This document shows, in pieces, positions 12,501 to 24,500 of a stretch of DNA of 64,000 nucleotides. Each line of letters opens with the position of its first letter. Position 1 is the stretch's first letter. The stretch is from Heterotrichella gracilis (taxonomy: Eukaryota > Sar > Xanthophyceae > Tribonematales > Xanthonemataceae): NCBI GenBank assembly GCA_032358255.1, contig JAULBX010000115.1:62001-126000 (forward strand), in the 5' to 3' direction. Below the pieces are notes generated by a model. It was not told where the DNA came from, made no database searches, and saw only the letters and a list, made by a program, of their open reading frames with translations. The position numbers were made by a program, and so were the translations under genes.

Positions 12501-14035
12501 TACCGACGCGGGTAGGCAGTAGACGGGCCAAAGAGCACACGTGAAGTGTGGCTAGTACCTACCTCAACTTCCTTTGCTTCGCCAGACTGGTACTTCTGCT
12601 TGACCTTTTTCAAGGTTGGGGCTGGGCCCTTGTAGTCAGGGCGCATCTCCTGCTCAATCTTGTCGAAGGTTATTTTGCACTTCTGGGCAGCAGTTGGGAG
12701 CGTGAACTCCACAAACGCGTACTGCTTGCTGACCCCCTCTGAGTTGGTGACCACAAAGGACCGCTCAATGCTGCCAAACTCGCTGACAAAGTCCTTGAGG
12801 TTGTCATCCGACTCCAGCTCTGGAATGATGTTGCCGATGAAGAGGGTGACCTGTGGCGAGCACTGCTCAAAGGCAAGCTTCTGGTCGTCCAGCTCCAGCT
12901 CCTTGGCTTGTAGGCGCTTTGCTGTCTCAGTTGCCACTTGGACAACATCCTCCTTCTGGAGGGTGTCCACGTCCACATCCTCTGGGTTTGCCAGGCGCAC
13001 CAAAGCTGCTTTGCTGCCGGGGGTCTTGGTTGAGTCCTCAAACGCAAAGCTCTTCACGTCCAGCCCTTGGGACCTCAAGAGATTCTCTGCATCCTCTTCT
13101 GTGCTTTCCTTGGGGATGTTCTTCACCTGAAAGAGTCCATTGGTGAAAACAGGGCTTGGTGAACACACAAGCCAACGCAGGTTGGGCAGGAGCAGTACAG
13201 TACCACACAACGCCTCAAGCTGGTCTTGGTTGACTTACCCGGATAGTTGGGCAAGGAATCCACTCTGCTGGGACATGCATTGCGTGCCATTCCTCACTAG
13301 CGTTCACCTTGGAGGTGGCTGGTTTCTGTGGAGCCTGCAGCACAGCGCACAGCAGTTGGCCTGTCCATGGGTTGTGATGGGTGGCAGCACTAGTTCAGGG
13401 TGATGCCTACCTTGCGTTCAACAGGGTTGGCAGGCGTGTCATCCTCCTGCGCATCCACGGACCCTGGTGTACTTGGCCTCTCCTCTGCTTCCTCGTGCTC
13501 TAGCTGCTCAGCTGCGCCCCCAATGTCCACATCCTCTTCCGTCCCCTGATCACCATCAGTTCCATAATCAACCTCCTGGTCTTCCTCAGCTGCTGCATCC
13601 CCTTCCATGCTCTGGGGAGGGGAGAGCGCTATGTGCTCTTGGTCCTGTTCCTGGTCATTGCCGTCTGAAAACGCGTCCACATCCTGATGTTGTTCAGCTT
13701 GCTGCTCCTCACCGCCCATCTCTTCCTCGCCGTCTATGTCGACTTCTGCAGGCTCACCTTCGACCTCTGCGTCACCGTTGGCTTCAAAAGCCTCCTGCAG
13801 CCTCGCCACCAGCTCGTTCTTGACACCCTACGGGTTTTGATACTGTTCAGGCTCATGTATACAGCGGGCAACAAACATCCACCCAGTTGGTACACTGCTC
13901 GAGTCACCCACGATCACGATAAGCAGTAAACAAACGAATGCAAACAAGCACCTGCTGTGGCAGATCCTTTGCTTTAAGTGCAGCCTTCAGCTCCGACACG
14001 GTCCACTTGTCAAGGGGTTTGTCTGGCGAGCTCAT
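9515..14035 (-). CDS. SAP and RRM hnRNP-like RNA-binding protein with FUS-like Gly/Tyr tail
   Basis: Predicted nuclear RNA-binding protein (889 residues). Thirteen exons (minus): 14035-13952, 13827-13411, 13334-13239, 13126-12563, 12458-12336, 12228-12086, 11969-11818, 11499-11267, 11097-10810, 10439-10254, 10074-9760, 9664-9625, 9543-9515; all junction phases agree. Order of parts: SAP domain (residues 1-40, WTVSELKAALKAKDLPQQ); Glu/Asp-rich acidic stretch (about 45-165); RRM-like segment (about 200-260); RRM with TLFIGNI and QYAFVEF (about 290-370); RRM with RNLYLSNLP and KGFAFIEF (about 419-500); Gly/Arg/Met-rich stretch; a Gln/Glu/Ala coiled coil (about 605-700); then about 180 residues of repeated GYGSGQA-type units. 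The last exon is only 29 bases and adds a basic KRPRF end, possibly a nuclear import signal. Architecture recalls hnRNP Q/R plus a prion-like FUS domain. RNA targets cannot be read from sequence. Confidence 0.85.
9760..10439 (-). repeat. Coding repeats of Gly-Tyr-Gly-Ser units
   Basis: Within exons 10 and 11 of the RNA-binding protein the code repeats short units for GYGSTGYGS and then GYGSGQA with small variations. This gives a low-complexity domain in which Tyr recurs every 5-8 residues. The repeat is in frame throughout and interrupted by one intron (10075-10253). Confidence 0.85.
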
Positions 14036-15179
14036 GATGGGGAGGGCGGGTGCCAATAACCAGTAGCCTTGCAAGCCCACGCTGGACACTGTCAACTGGA
14101 ATTGGTGCCTGCGCCTCAGGCTGAGGCCTTCACATATGCTGCAAGCCACTGTCTTGCTTGACACTATCAGTTGACAGAGTCTCAGTTGAGGTTTTATCTC
14201 GCTCACACAGGGGAAGATAATATTCTGAAACCCCACTTCAATGCAATTGCCCACATGGTGAAGGTCATCGGTTCACTGTTAAAAGTCCAAGGCCATCACC
14301 AAAGACACAACTTGTGTATGGGTGAAGGTGTGCTCTGCTTGTACAGCCGGTGTGCGCTGCTGCGTGCTTCCCAACACCCTGCCAAAGGATGCTGTGTTGC
14401 GATGCATAGCTTCTATCTTTGCTGCCAATGCACGGTGCTTGTGAACCTGTAGCAGTGTCGTCAACAGCATAACAGCAATACTAGCAACGTCTATGTAGCG
14501 TATGCCCCTTCAAGCCTGTCATGAGGTCTGAAACAGTGTACACGAGGGCTGCGGTACAGCCCACCTGCTTTCTATGGAATGGGACTGAGTCATGCTGTCA
14601 CGCGCCAGCTGTGCACACCTTGCAGCGAAGCACAAGGTGCTTACCCACTGCCTGACAGGGGCAACCCGGTTGGGACTCACTGGTGCAAAGTTACAGACCA
14701 ATCAGGCCAGATTCTTGGTAGCAGCAACACAACGAGCAGTGTCCTTTGTACAGCAGCTGAAAAGCTGTAGATTTTTGAAAAACATGCGACCAATAATCCA
14801 AGGGTAGCAAAGCAACAATAGCCCACCAGGAATTTTCTGAACGTGCGAAGTCAACTGTGGGTATGGGAAGGGGAATAGCAAGGGGAATGTCATTGTGCTT
14901 GTTCAAAGTGATACCAGACTACACAATAGCCTGGGATTGCATGAAAAAGGGTCAAATGTTGACCCAGAAAGCCACCAAGCTCACAAAACCTTTGTTTTGC
15001 CACAGCCCACCAGAGCAGGTTTGCATCAAGGTTGCATGAACTGCACCTGAAAACGTGAGCCACCCAAGCCCCGCTCTTCTGCAAACGTCTGTTAGGACGT
15101 CCTGATACTTGTACTGGGCTGCAAGGGTTTCTGAAACGACGAGTTTGAAGTCTGGCAAAGCAAAGATGTTTGTGGGCTC
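14036..15179. other. Intergenic: hnRNP upstream, HPt 3' region
   Basis: Lies between two minus-strand genes. It should hold the promoter and 5' untranslated region of the RNA-binding protein on the left and the 3' untranslated region of the HPt gene on the right. I see no exon chain, RNA gene or repeat in it. Confidence 0.5.
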
Positions 15180-15635
15180 TCAACCTAGCTGTGCAAGGAG
15201 CTGCTTCCGTTGGGTCTCCCACATCATGAACGCCTCAAGCCGTTGCTTTAGCTGCTGGAAGCTTTCGTTTATTTGGGTCAGGAGGTGTTGACAGCCCCCA
15301 CGGTCCTGGTGCTGGCAGGACTCCCTCAGCTTGACGCACAGCTGCGCGATGGCGGATGCCCCAAAGCTGGCACTGCTGCCCTTGAACTGGTGCACAAGCT
15401 GGTCTATCTCGTTGTAGTCCGGCGCCACATTGGGGTCGCCCAACTTGACAAACAGCTTCTCAACCTTGGAGGCGGAGTCCTCAAAGTACAGCTCCACAAC
15501 TTCTTGCACAAAGTCTGGGTTGGATTCGTCTTGTAACTGCATCAGCTGTGTGAACTGGTCGTCCAGCAAACCTTCCTGTCGCAACTGCGCCAGCAGCTGT
15601 TCGATGTTCTGGTTGATGGCATTAACCTGATCCAT
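15180..15635 (-). CDS. Histidine phosphotransfer (HPt) protein, AHP-like
   Basis: Single-exon gene of 151 residues, the usual size for plant AHP/algal HPt proteins. It relays phosphate between a hybrid sensor histidine kinase and response regulators in cytosol and nucleus. The signature HQFKGSSASFGA is complete, with the phosphoacceptor His at residue 82. The flanking helices are amphipathic and Gln/Leu-rich, as expected for the four-helix bundle. The ATG at 15635 begins MDQVNAINQNIEQLLAQL, which matches the length of family N-termini; the frame stays open upstream, but no family-like sequence lies there. The upstream neighbour GID8 is transcribed divergently with 728 bases between start codons. 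No kinase or regulator is in this window. Confidence 0.93.
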   Translation of the reverse strand: MDQVNAINQNIEQLLAQLRQEGLLDDQFTQLMQLQDESNPDFVQEVVELYFEDSASKVEKLFVKLGDPNVAPDYNEIDQLVHQFKGSSASFGASAIAQLCVKLRESCQHQDRGGCQHLLTQINESFQQLKQRLEAFMMWETQRKQLLAQLG

Positions 15636-16363
15636 TGCCCCACAGGTTTGCCAACCGCGGCACCCAAGCAGCGCGAGCTTGCCACTTCTCGCCCAACAAA
15701 ATACCGATGTAGCCCCAAGCCGACACAGATGGCAACCCACAAACCCTAAGCCATGCACCAAACTCGCGGGCTTCCAGAAAAACACGTCGCTGAACGGCAG
15801 CCTAGGCGAACGCGGCGGGTATGTGAGCGCAACAGGGATCAGGCTTGCGCATGTTTTTGTCCGCGGGTTTGGTTGTACAGTACAGCCAGACTCTGTTTTA
15901 TCTCCAAGAAAAAAGATAGCCCGAAGATACACCCCACGCCCTTCCCGCCACAGGGTTTTGCGAGAGAACAAATGGGGAATCTACCACCTCTGAAACGTTC
16001 GACAAGGACGCAGTTGCCAGACACAAGGCCGTGACGTATAGACTGCCAACTTGCTTTGCGCCCACGTTCTAGGTTGTTGGTTCAGCAGCATAACGGTGGT
16101 TTTTGGCCACTCGTGCCATCCTGCCTATCGCCCTTGTACATGACAGTCTGCGCCGCGTTATGGCTCACTTTCTTGTAAAATCTGTCTGCTGAGGTCTTGA
16201 TGTTTCTTGTTCTCCGATTCTCAACGACTACAAGGCTTTCGGAATCATGCATGCACTTGTGCATGCATATGGCATGTGTGAAGCAACCCACAACTGAACT
16301 GGGCACTTGAAGCAGTTGCTTGCACGTCTTCAGTAGAAAAGAAGTATCGTCCATTTTCTCGAC
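15636..16363. other. Divergent promoter region between HPt and GID8
   Basis: The 728 bases between the two start codons must carry both promoters and 5' untranslated regions. I see no clear TATA box placement, repeat or extra exon that I can support. Confidence 0.4.
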
Positions 16364-17315
16364 ATGGGCCGTGGAGAGGTATACCAGTTCAGCTGTGAAG
16401 CCTCTGTGTGTACCATGCACTGTGCAGAGGTCATTGTCCACCAGTGTTTTGTCTGTGCAGTCCTCCTCAAAACGGACCATTGGAAAGGCAGAATGGACAT
16501 CCAAGCTTGGTGCAGTCAAAGTCAAGAAGGAAGACATGAACAGGCTCATTATGAACTTCCTTGTAACAGAGGTGCGTGCCATGGCTTACTGTGTGCTTGT
16601 ACCCACTCGTCAAGTTGCAGGCGGGGGTGAGTGTCTGCGTTTGCAGGGATATGTGGATGCTGCACGTACCTTTGAAACAGAGTCAGACACAGCACCCAGC
16701 GTGGATTTGGATACCATCACTGATAGGATGGAGATACGCAAGGCCATTCAGACAGGCAACGTGGAAGCAGCTGTGGAGCGGGTCAACGATATGAACCCAG
16801 AGGTGGGCTGAGAGTGTTTGAATCACAGTCTGCTTGGGACTGTGCTCGAGCCTTCCCCATTGTGGCCAACCGGTTTCAACACGCCCTGTGCTGTTGTGCA
16901 GATTCTTGAAGAAACGCAGCAACTGCTTTTCCACCTCCAGCAGCAGCGCCTTATTGAGCTCATACGCCAAGGAAGGACAGAAGATGCGTTGGAGTACGCA
17001 CAAGAGTATCTGGCTCCAAGGGGCGAGGAGAACCCTGCCTTCCTGGAAGAGCTAGAACGCACAGTGGCCCTGCTGGCGTTCGAGGATGTGCAAAACAGTC
17101 CTGTGGCGGACCTGATGGACATTGCCCAGAGGCAAAAGACTGCCAGCGAGTTGAACGCAGCAATATTGAGCAGCCAGTGCCAGGAGAAGGAGCCCCGCCT
17201 GCCCAACCTGCTGAAGCTGTTGATTTGGGCTCAGAACCAGCTAGAAGACAAGGTGAACTATCCAAAGATCAACGACATGGTTTCTGCGCAGCTGGAAGAG
17301 CCTGCAACCGAGTGA
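16364..17315 (+). CDS. GID8/TWA1 homologue, LisH-CTLH-CRA protein of the GID/CTLH ubiquitin ligase
   Basis: Scaffold subunit of the GID (yeast) or CTLH (animal, plant) E3 ubiquitin ligase; GID8 bridges the catalytic RING pair and the substrate receptor. Exons: 16364-16378 (proposed), 16461-16571, 16647-16802, 16902-17315, giving 231 residues. LisH is in residues 25-60 (EDMNRLIMNFLVTEGYVDAA), CTLH about 64-120 (RMEIRKAIQTGNVEAAVERV, FHLQQQRLIELIRQGR) and CRA to the end (PRGEENPAFLEELERTVALL). The core is highly conserved. The first exon (ATG GGC CGT GGA GAG) is proposed because its phase and donor fit; another short first exon is possible. The second intron (16572-16646, 75 bases) is a multiple of three without stops, so its retention would insert 25 residues without a frameshift. 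Confidence 0.92.
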
Positions 17316-18544
17316 CGGCGCGACCTTACCTTGGCTGATTGGCTTGGGCTGCTTGCGCACAACATGTGGGCTGCACACAGCCCAAGATGTACCATAGCAT
17401 ATTACCCTTGCTGTTTGAGCGTCTACTTGTATAGGAGGGCTGTGTGCTGTTCAACCTTTTTCGCCCAGTGCGAACTTTTATCATCTCAGCCGTTTGCAGG
17501 GGTTATTAAGGCATTTTTGTTTGTGCCAGAAGGACTGGCAATTTTCTCAGTCTTTCTGTTACATGTTTTTACCCGTTAAATTGCCTTGCTGAAATTTTCC
17601 TCCAATGGGTGACTGTTGGATAGGTGGTTTACGGTGTCTGGGCAGGTCTGGTTTGTTGTGCAGTCTGTCGCAGCGGTCTCATCCAGTCACAATCGCGTAC
17701 TGTGTGTGTGGGAAACTCCTGCTTAATGTGCAGATGTATTACTCTATGAAGAACCTCTCTGAACACATCGCTATAGCCTGTTATGGGCCATTATGGGTGC
17801 TGACTTGACTGCAGCTTCAGTCGTGCCAGCCTGTGGTGACCAATATCTGTGTGAAGTAGGAAGAGCGATAATATGGGCATGCTTGCAGTGGTGACTGCTG
17901 TGTGACGTTGTCAACGTGATGGGAGGTGCAGGTGACTTCAAGTGGACCAGCATTATCATAATCTATTTTGAGTAAATCACCGTGGCACGGACCATTCCCC
18001 GGGCCATTGGCCCTGTACCAGGGTTTCAGTGCTTATCAAAGCTGTCACTGGTTGCCGCTCCTGATACCCCTGACACTTTTAGGGCAAACCCATGGGATGC
18101 ACCATTAAAACCCTGGCAGGAACCCTGGGCAGATGACACCAGTCACAACCAGCAAAAGCCAATAATGACTGGGATGGCAAGCAGAAACGTTGAATCCCTC
18201 GTGAAGCCGTCAGTCCCTGTTCCACTCCCGCTTCGTTTCTTTGGCAGCTGCTCACCTTCTTGGCAGCTTGAACTTGAAACACAGCTTTTCTCGCACGAGC
18301 AAAGTACCCGATGCCCTGCGCTGCCTTCCCTATCGCTGGCGTTTGAAAGCCCTTGATTGCGAGCTTGCCTGATAGTGTGTATCTTCACCCCGCAGTGTGT
18401 GCAAGCGTGTTGGGTCATCGGGCCCTGTGGTTTCAATGGCTCGCAGCAGTTTGCAGGTGAGTATCGCAACCTGAGCGCGGTACTGCGCTGGGTGGTACCG
18501 TTGACGCCCCGCCCCGTTTTGGGGTTGGCGAGGCTGTGGAGGAG
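17316..18544. other. Intergenic: GID8 3' region and upstream of the Kelch-phosphatase
   Basis: Both flanking genes are on plus. The left part should be the GID8 3' untranslated region and the right part the promoter of the phosphatase. A 7-codon ATG frame at 18436-18456 followed by a perfect GTGAGT donor could be an upstream first exon of the phosphatase, but I could not join it convincingly. Confidence 0.4.
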
Positions 18545-21500
18545 ATGGACAGTGAGTTTGCAGGACCTGTACCCGCGCCAAGACCGCGGCCATTCACCTT
18601 GGTTGGGTCACCTCCTGGTCCTCGGTGTGGCCATACCCTGACAGCAATCGCCGGGCCAGAAGGCGACCTCTCGATCGCAAAACTCGTACTATATGGTAGG
18701 ATTGTTGCTGCTGTCACTGATGAGGTAGCAAGGTGGGTGGGCACTGATTAACCTGGTTTCCTTTAGGTGGGGCAACAGCCTTGGAGGGATCAGCAAAAGG
18801 GGATGGTGGAGCACAGGCCTCACCGGGGTCCTCAAGCACAGGTGAGCCCCAGCAGGCTGTGGTTTGCTCAAACATGCAACAGGAATGCTGAACCGTTCTC
18901 TCTACACAAACAGCAGGTATACGGCTTGCGGGTGCAACTAGTGATGTACATCTGATGGATGTCCGAACTGGGAAGTGGGAGAAAATCACCCCTGCTGGTG
19001 AGCCACCGTCTCCAAGGGCAGCCCATGCAGCAGCAGCGGTTGGGAGCATGGTTGTTGTTCAGGTAAGCGCACACTGGCTCGGGTACCGCTTTCTGGGACC
19101 ACACGCCACTGCACCTAGCTCCCCACTAACATCCCCTTCTCCTACCCACCTTGTGCTTGCGTTGCAGGGAGGTATAGGCCCTGCTGGTCTCGCTTCTGAG
19201 GACTTGCACGTACTGGACTTTACAGACTTTGACCACCCTCGCTGGCATAGGTACGCCTGCGCGCATGTTGTTATATGGGGCACCAAGCCTTGTCCACCTT
19301 GTGGGTGATTGGGGTCGAGGTGGTTGGTGCAAGGACTGGTGCACTGAAGGGTGGCTGTGATGTTGCCGCAAGCGCGAAGGTCTGTACTTGTTGTTGGGGA
19401 GGTTGAAAACAGGCGCGTTTCTGTGCAGGGTTTCTGTCCAAGGTCCTGGGCCAAGTGCACGGTATGCCCACACCCTTGCACTGGTGGCCAACCGTTTTCT
19501 TGTGGCAATGGGGGGCAACGACGGGAAAAACACGTTGTCAGATGCCTGGGCGCTGGACACGTCTGAAAAACCCTACCAGTGGCGGAAAATAACAGACGCG
19601 GGCGATATGCCCTCCCCAAGGTAGGAACAAGGGGCCTTAATATAACCCACTCCGGCCCTTGTATAACAACGCTGTATAGGCTGTGCTAACAAGCTTCCTT
19701 TGTGTAGGATGTATGCCACGGCAGCTGCTCGGTCTGATGGCCTTCTGCTGTTGTGTGGTGGGCGAGATGCCACGGGGACACCGCTAGGTGACGCATATGG
19801 CCTTGCCAGGCATCGCGATGGGCGGTGGGAGTGGGCGGCGGCGCCTGGTATCATGCCAACAGCTAGGTACCAGCACGGGGCAGTGTTTGTGGGGGCCAGG
19901 CTGCACGTCACGGGGGGCGCAGTTGGGGGCGGGAAGATGGTGGACGACATCTCATCGTGCGTGGTGTTGGATACAGCGGCTGGTGTGTGGTGCTCTCAAG
20001 TGACGCCACCTGGCGCCAACCCTGCGGAGGACTACACCCGGAGGTGTAGGCATGCCGTGGCAGCGGTGGGGCCCTACGTGTTCATGTTTGGGGGCCTGCG
20101 GGGCAGCTTGCTGCTGGAGGACCTGCTGCTTGCGGATGACAGCAGTGGCACCGAGCTGTCCACGTGTGACCCGCGCTCACCTGCATGGTAGGTGCAGTGG
20201 CAATGTGCATGCCGCCCTGCTTAGTGGGCGCCATGGCAATGTGCATGCCACTCTAGGCATCATGGCAACGTTCAAGCACGTTCTCATCACCCATTAAGCA
20301 AGAATGATGCATTGCTGTGCCTGACCATGCCGTTAGCTTGAAGGTCGTCAACGCGTCGCTGGACGCTGTGCACTTGCCTCAGCAAGCCAGAAGGGCGCAC
20401 ACACATCTCACACCACAGCGGGCGCCTCAACCTGTGCGGCATTCCTTCCGGCCCTGACCGCTGATGTGCGTGTGCCCCAGGCGCACGTGGTTTGACGCTG
20501 CGCATGGCACCGAGCAAGGCGCGGCGCTGCTGGCGGAGGCCGCGGCAGAGGAGGCGGCTGCCGCCGCCGCCCTCGGGGTGCGGCGCGTGGGTGCGGTGGA
20601 GAACCTGCATGTGTTGGACCCCGAGCTCGACCCTGGGCACAGGCGAGGGGGCAGCCCAGGCAGCGTGGACCTGAGGCACCGCCAGGCGGGCAGCCCCACC
20701 ACGCCGGATGTCAGGCTGTACCACCGGGCGGTGGTGGTTGCGCAAGAAAGCACGGGGCCGCTGCGGGGGATGGTGCGGCAGCTGTCCCTGGACCAGTTTG
20801 AGAACGAGAGCAGACGAGTGAGCATGGGGACGGAGCTCAGTGCGCAGAAGTCGGCGGGCAAGACGCCCATGTTTGAGCGGCCCTCAGCAGACCCGGTAAG
20901 CGCCTGATCTGCACCTGTCCAGCTGCTGGATTGCATCATTTGCTGCAGGGTGGTTTCACTCCATGCACAAGATGTTGGCATGGATGTGTCGCACGTGTGC
21001 AAGCTGCGGCCAATGCCCTGTTGTGGGTGTTGAGCGCTTTGTGTTGCGCTGGCGTAAGCTGTGGTCATGCACAGCAGCTTGTCCTCATGTGGAGTAGCAG
21101 TTGGCACATGTTGGCGTGCATATGGTGCAAGCTGCAGTGCATTGCAGTAGCTGGGTTGCATGTGAAGCAAGCTGTGGCAGCAAGCGCTGGCGGGCGTTTG
21201 CAACCTGTCATTCAAGTGCAGTAGCAGGCGCGTATGGACGCGCATGTGGTGGTGTGCATGGCAAGCAAGCAGCTGCATCTCTGTGCTGCAGGGCACGCAC
21301 AAAGTGGTGCTGAGGGAACTGTTGAACCCCCGGCATTGGCGGCCGCCAGAGGACCGCAAGCTGTGCATCGACGTGGAGCAGATCGGCATGCTGTGCGAAT
21401 CGGTGGAGCGCATCTTCAAGGACGAGCCCACTGTGCTGCGGTTGAATGGTGGGTGACGCTTGCTGCCTTGTACCAGCTGGTTAGGGCTTAGGGTTTAGGG

Positions 21501-24500
21501 TTCCCACTGTGCTGCGGTTGAGTGGTGCGTGCAGCCTTGTACCATCTCCCACATGGCCCAGGGTTGTTAATGTGGCGTGCATGAAGCGGCCCCTTGTTCC
21601 GCTGCACAACTCCACCTTGTCTGCTGTGATGCACAACCACAGCACAGGGGTGGGGGGCACAGCCGCTCACCGCATGCAACCACTGTCGCTGGCACATCCT
21701 TTCCCGAATCGCAATGTGTGCCGCCATCCCATCAATACTCACCCTACCTGCCGGTGACCAGCCCCTGCTGTTCTACTCTGACCCCTCCTCAAGCTCTGTC
21801 AGTTGAAAGCGTCTTGCTGGCGACTTTTGCACTTGCATCATCCAGCCAGCACCATCCATGTGGCTGCCTTGTGCATTGTGGGCACCCAGTGCCATCATCC
21901 AGCAGCTAGCAAGTGCACTAGTGAGGGTTTTTCACCCCACCCCCTCCCACCCTGCAGCCCCCATCAAGATTTTCGGCGACCTGCACGGGCAGTACGGCGA
22001 CCTGATGCGCCTGTTCGAGGAGTATGGCACGCCCTCCACCGCGGGCGACATCACCTACATCGACTACCTGTTCCTGGGGGACTACGTGGACAGGGGCGCG
22101 CACAGCCTGGAGACCATCCTGCTGCTGTTTGCGCTCAAGGTGGAGCACCCGCACAACATCCACCTCATCAGGGGAAACCACGAGGTGCGGTGCAGAGGGG
22201 TTGGGAGTGGGGGGGGGGGATTAGGTTCTTATATGGGCACAGCATCCACACCAATTGGGGCAATCAGGAGGTGCGTTGCGAGGGGGACACAGGGGTGGTG
22301 CAGGGAGGTACTTGCTTCAAATCCGCACAGCATGCATTATTCAACACAACCACATGGTGCGCAGCTGGGTGGTGGCATATTGAGGGTGGGTTTGTTAGCA
22401 GCACACGAGGCTGTAAAGCTAGGCATAACCGGGTGCCATTTCTTGGATATTGTGCACCGTGGGTTGGTGATGGCACGGTGGTGGATATGTGAGTTTGGGG
22501 GGGAGGCCAAGTTTGGATGCATGCTGGCAGTGTGATATCGCCATTGATTGGGGTGTTCAATTCGCTTGTGTACTTTAGGAAATCGCCATGGCTGCATCGC
22601 CATACAGTTGCATGCATCATTAGGTGGGATGCATGTACTAATGGTGGGCACACGCCATGTCCTCCTCCCCGCCACAAGCTGCCTGAGCTTGATGCCACGG
22701 TCCATGGTCCACATTGCCTGCCGCTGTGCCATTTGCATGAGCTGATCAGACATGTGCTGTCAGGCCACCGACATCAACGAACTGACCACATGTACTGGTT
22801 ACTGATCAGTGATTACATTTACTGATAATGGATGAGACATGTGCCCTCCGATCACCAACATCAACGTACTGATTACTGATTACATGTACCATTGCATGTA
22901 CTGATGAAACATGTGCTCCCAGGCCACCGACATCAACGCGCTGTTTGGCTTCCGGCTGGAGTGCATAGAGAGGCTTGGCGACAACGGGCTGTGGGTGTGG
23001 AAGCGCATCAACGCGGTGTTCGACTGGCTGCCCCTGGCGGCGCTCATAGAGGACAAGGTGCTGTGCATGCATGGCGGTAAGCTACAACCTAAAACCCCAA
23101 ACCCTAAACCCTAAACAGTGACATAGCTTTACAGCGCTGTGTCTGGCGCTGCCAGGGGTGTTGGGATCACCTGCATGTGCACTGCCAACCACCACTCGCG
23201 CCGCCAGCGGCAATGTCACCACTCTTGGGAGGACAAGATTTTGGGTTGAATTTATCTCAGCATTGAAAGTGCTCACCTGCACTTCAAAGTGGGCAAGGTA
23301 AAATGACATAGCAGAGGAGAACTGCTTGGCGCCAGATATATTAATGTGGCCATACTGGTAAAGGGCATGTGTTTGCCTTACCCCCCCTGCTAATGCCGGT
23401 CGCGTCTGCAGGCATCGGGCGCTCCATCAACGCCATTGACCAGATCGAGGAGCTGCAGCGGCCGCTCACCATGGAGCTAGGTGGGGTGATCCTCATGGAC
23501 CTGCTGTGGTCGGACCCCACCACCAACGACGCGGTGGAGGGGGTGCAGCCCAGCCCGCGCGGGCCCGGCCTGGTCACCTTTGGGCCGGACAGGGTGAAAG
23601 AGTTCTGCAGGGTACGCTACGGATTATGGGGATTATGGGGCTCCTGTGGTTGGTGCCGTGCGGCACACATATAGCCATGAGGCTGTTGGTGGTTTGGCAT
23701 GCGCGCAGGCCTAGCACTACCCCCTGTGGTGATGCCAGCGGCCTTGAACTCATTCTGTCCAGCTGTCCAACATGTGCAATGGATTAAATTAAAAGTTTTT
23801 AAGTTAATTGAAGTCAAAATTAAAGGGTTTAAAACCAAGCACCGCTCACGCATGTATGTCTTGGTACTTTTTACCCAAGAAAAGGGAACGTTATAGCATG
23901 ACTAATTGCCCCCCTGGTGTCGCGTGCAGAACAACAACCTGCAGATGATCGTGCGCGCGCACGAGTGCGTGATGGACGGCTTCGAGCGCTTTGCGCAAGG
24001 CCACCTCATCACGCTGTTCTCGGCCACCAACTACTGCGGCACCGCCAACAACGCGGGCGCCATCCTGGTGCTGGGCAGGGACCTGGTCATGGTCCCCAAG
24101 CTCATCCACCCGCTGCCGCCAAACACCCCCCGCACGCCCAAGGGCTCGCCCGACTCCGACGACTACGAGGAGGAGCCGCCCACGCCGCACCCCAGCAACG
24201 TGGACACCTGGATGCAGGTGCGCGCGGTCAAACCCTAAATCTGAAACCCTGAAAAGTCTTTCTGACGCTATACCCTGAATCCAAGGATCGTGGACACATG
24301 GGCGCAGGGGCGCGTGGTGCTCTACGTAAACTTTAAACCTCACCCAAGCCCTGAATCATCACCCTAGGGTGCACGTGGACACGTGGATGCATGTGCGGGT
24401 GGTGCTGTGGCTGTGTGTGTAGCCCAGCTGCAGTGGGGAATGGGCTTGAGGCAATGCCGGCGGTGTGTGTTGCAGTGGTGGGGTAGGGGTGGCTGACAGG

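Noticed and set aside
18436-18456. Possible first exon (seven codons, then GTGAGT) of the Kelch-phosphatase
   Set aside because: It can be joined in phase only to an acceptor without a pyrimidine tract at about 18541; the in-frame ATG at 18545 is simpler.
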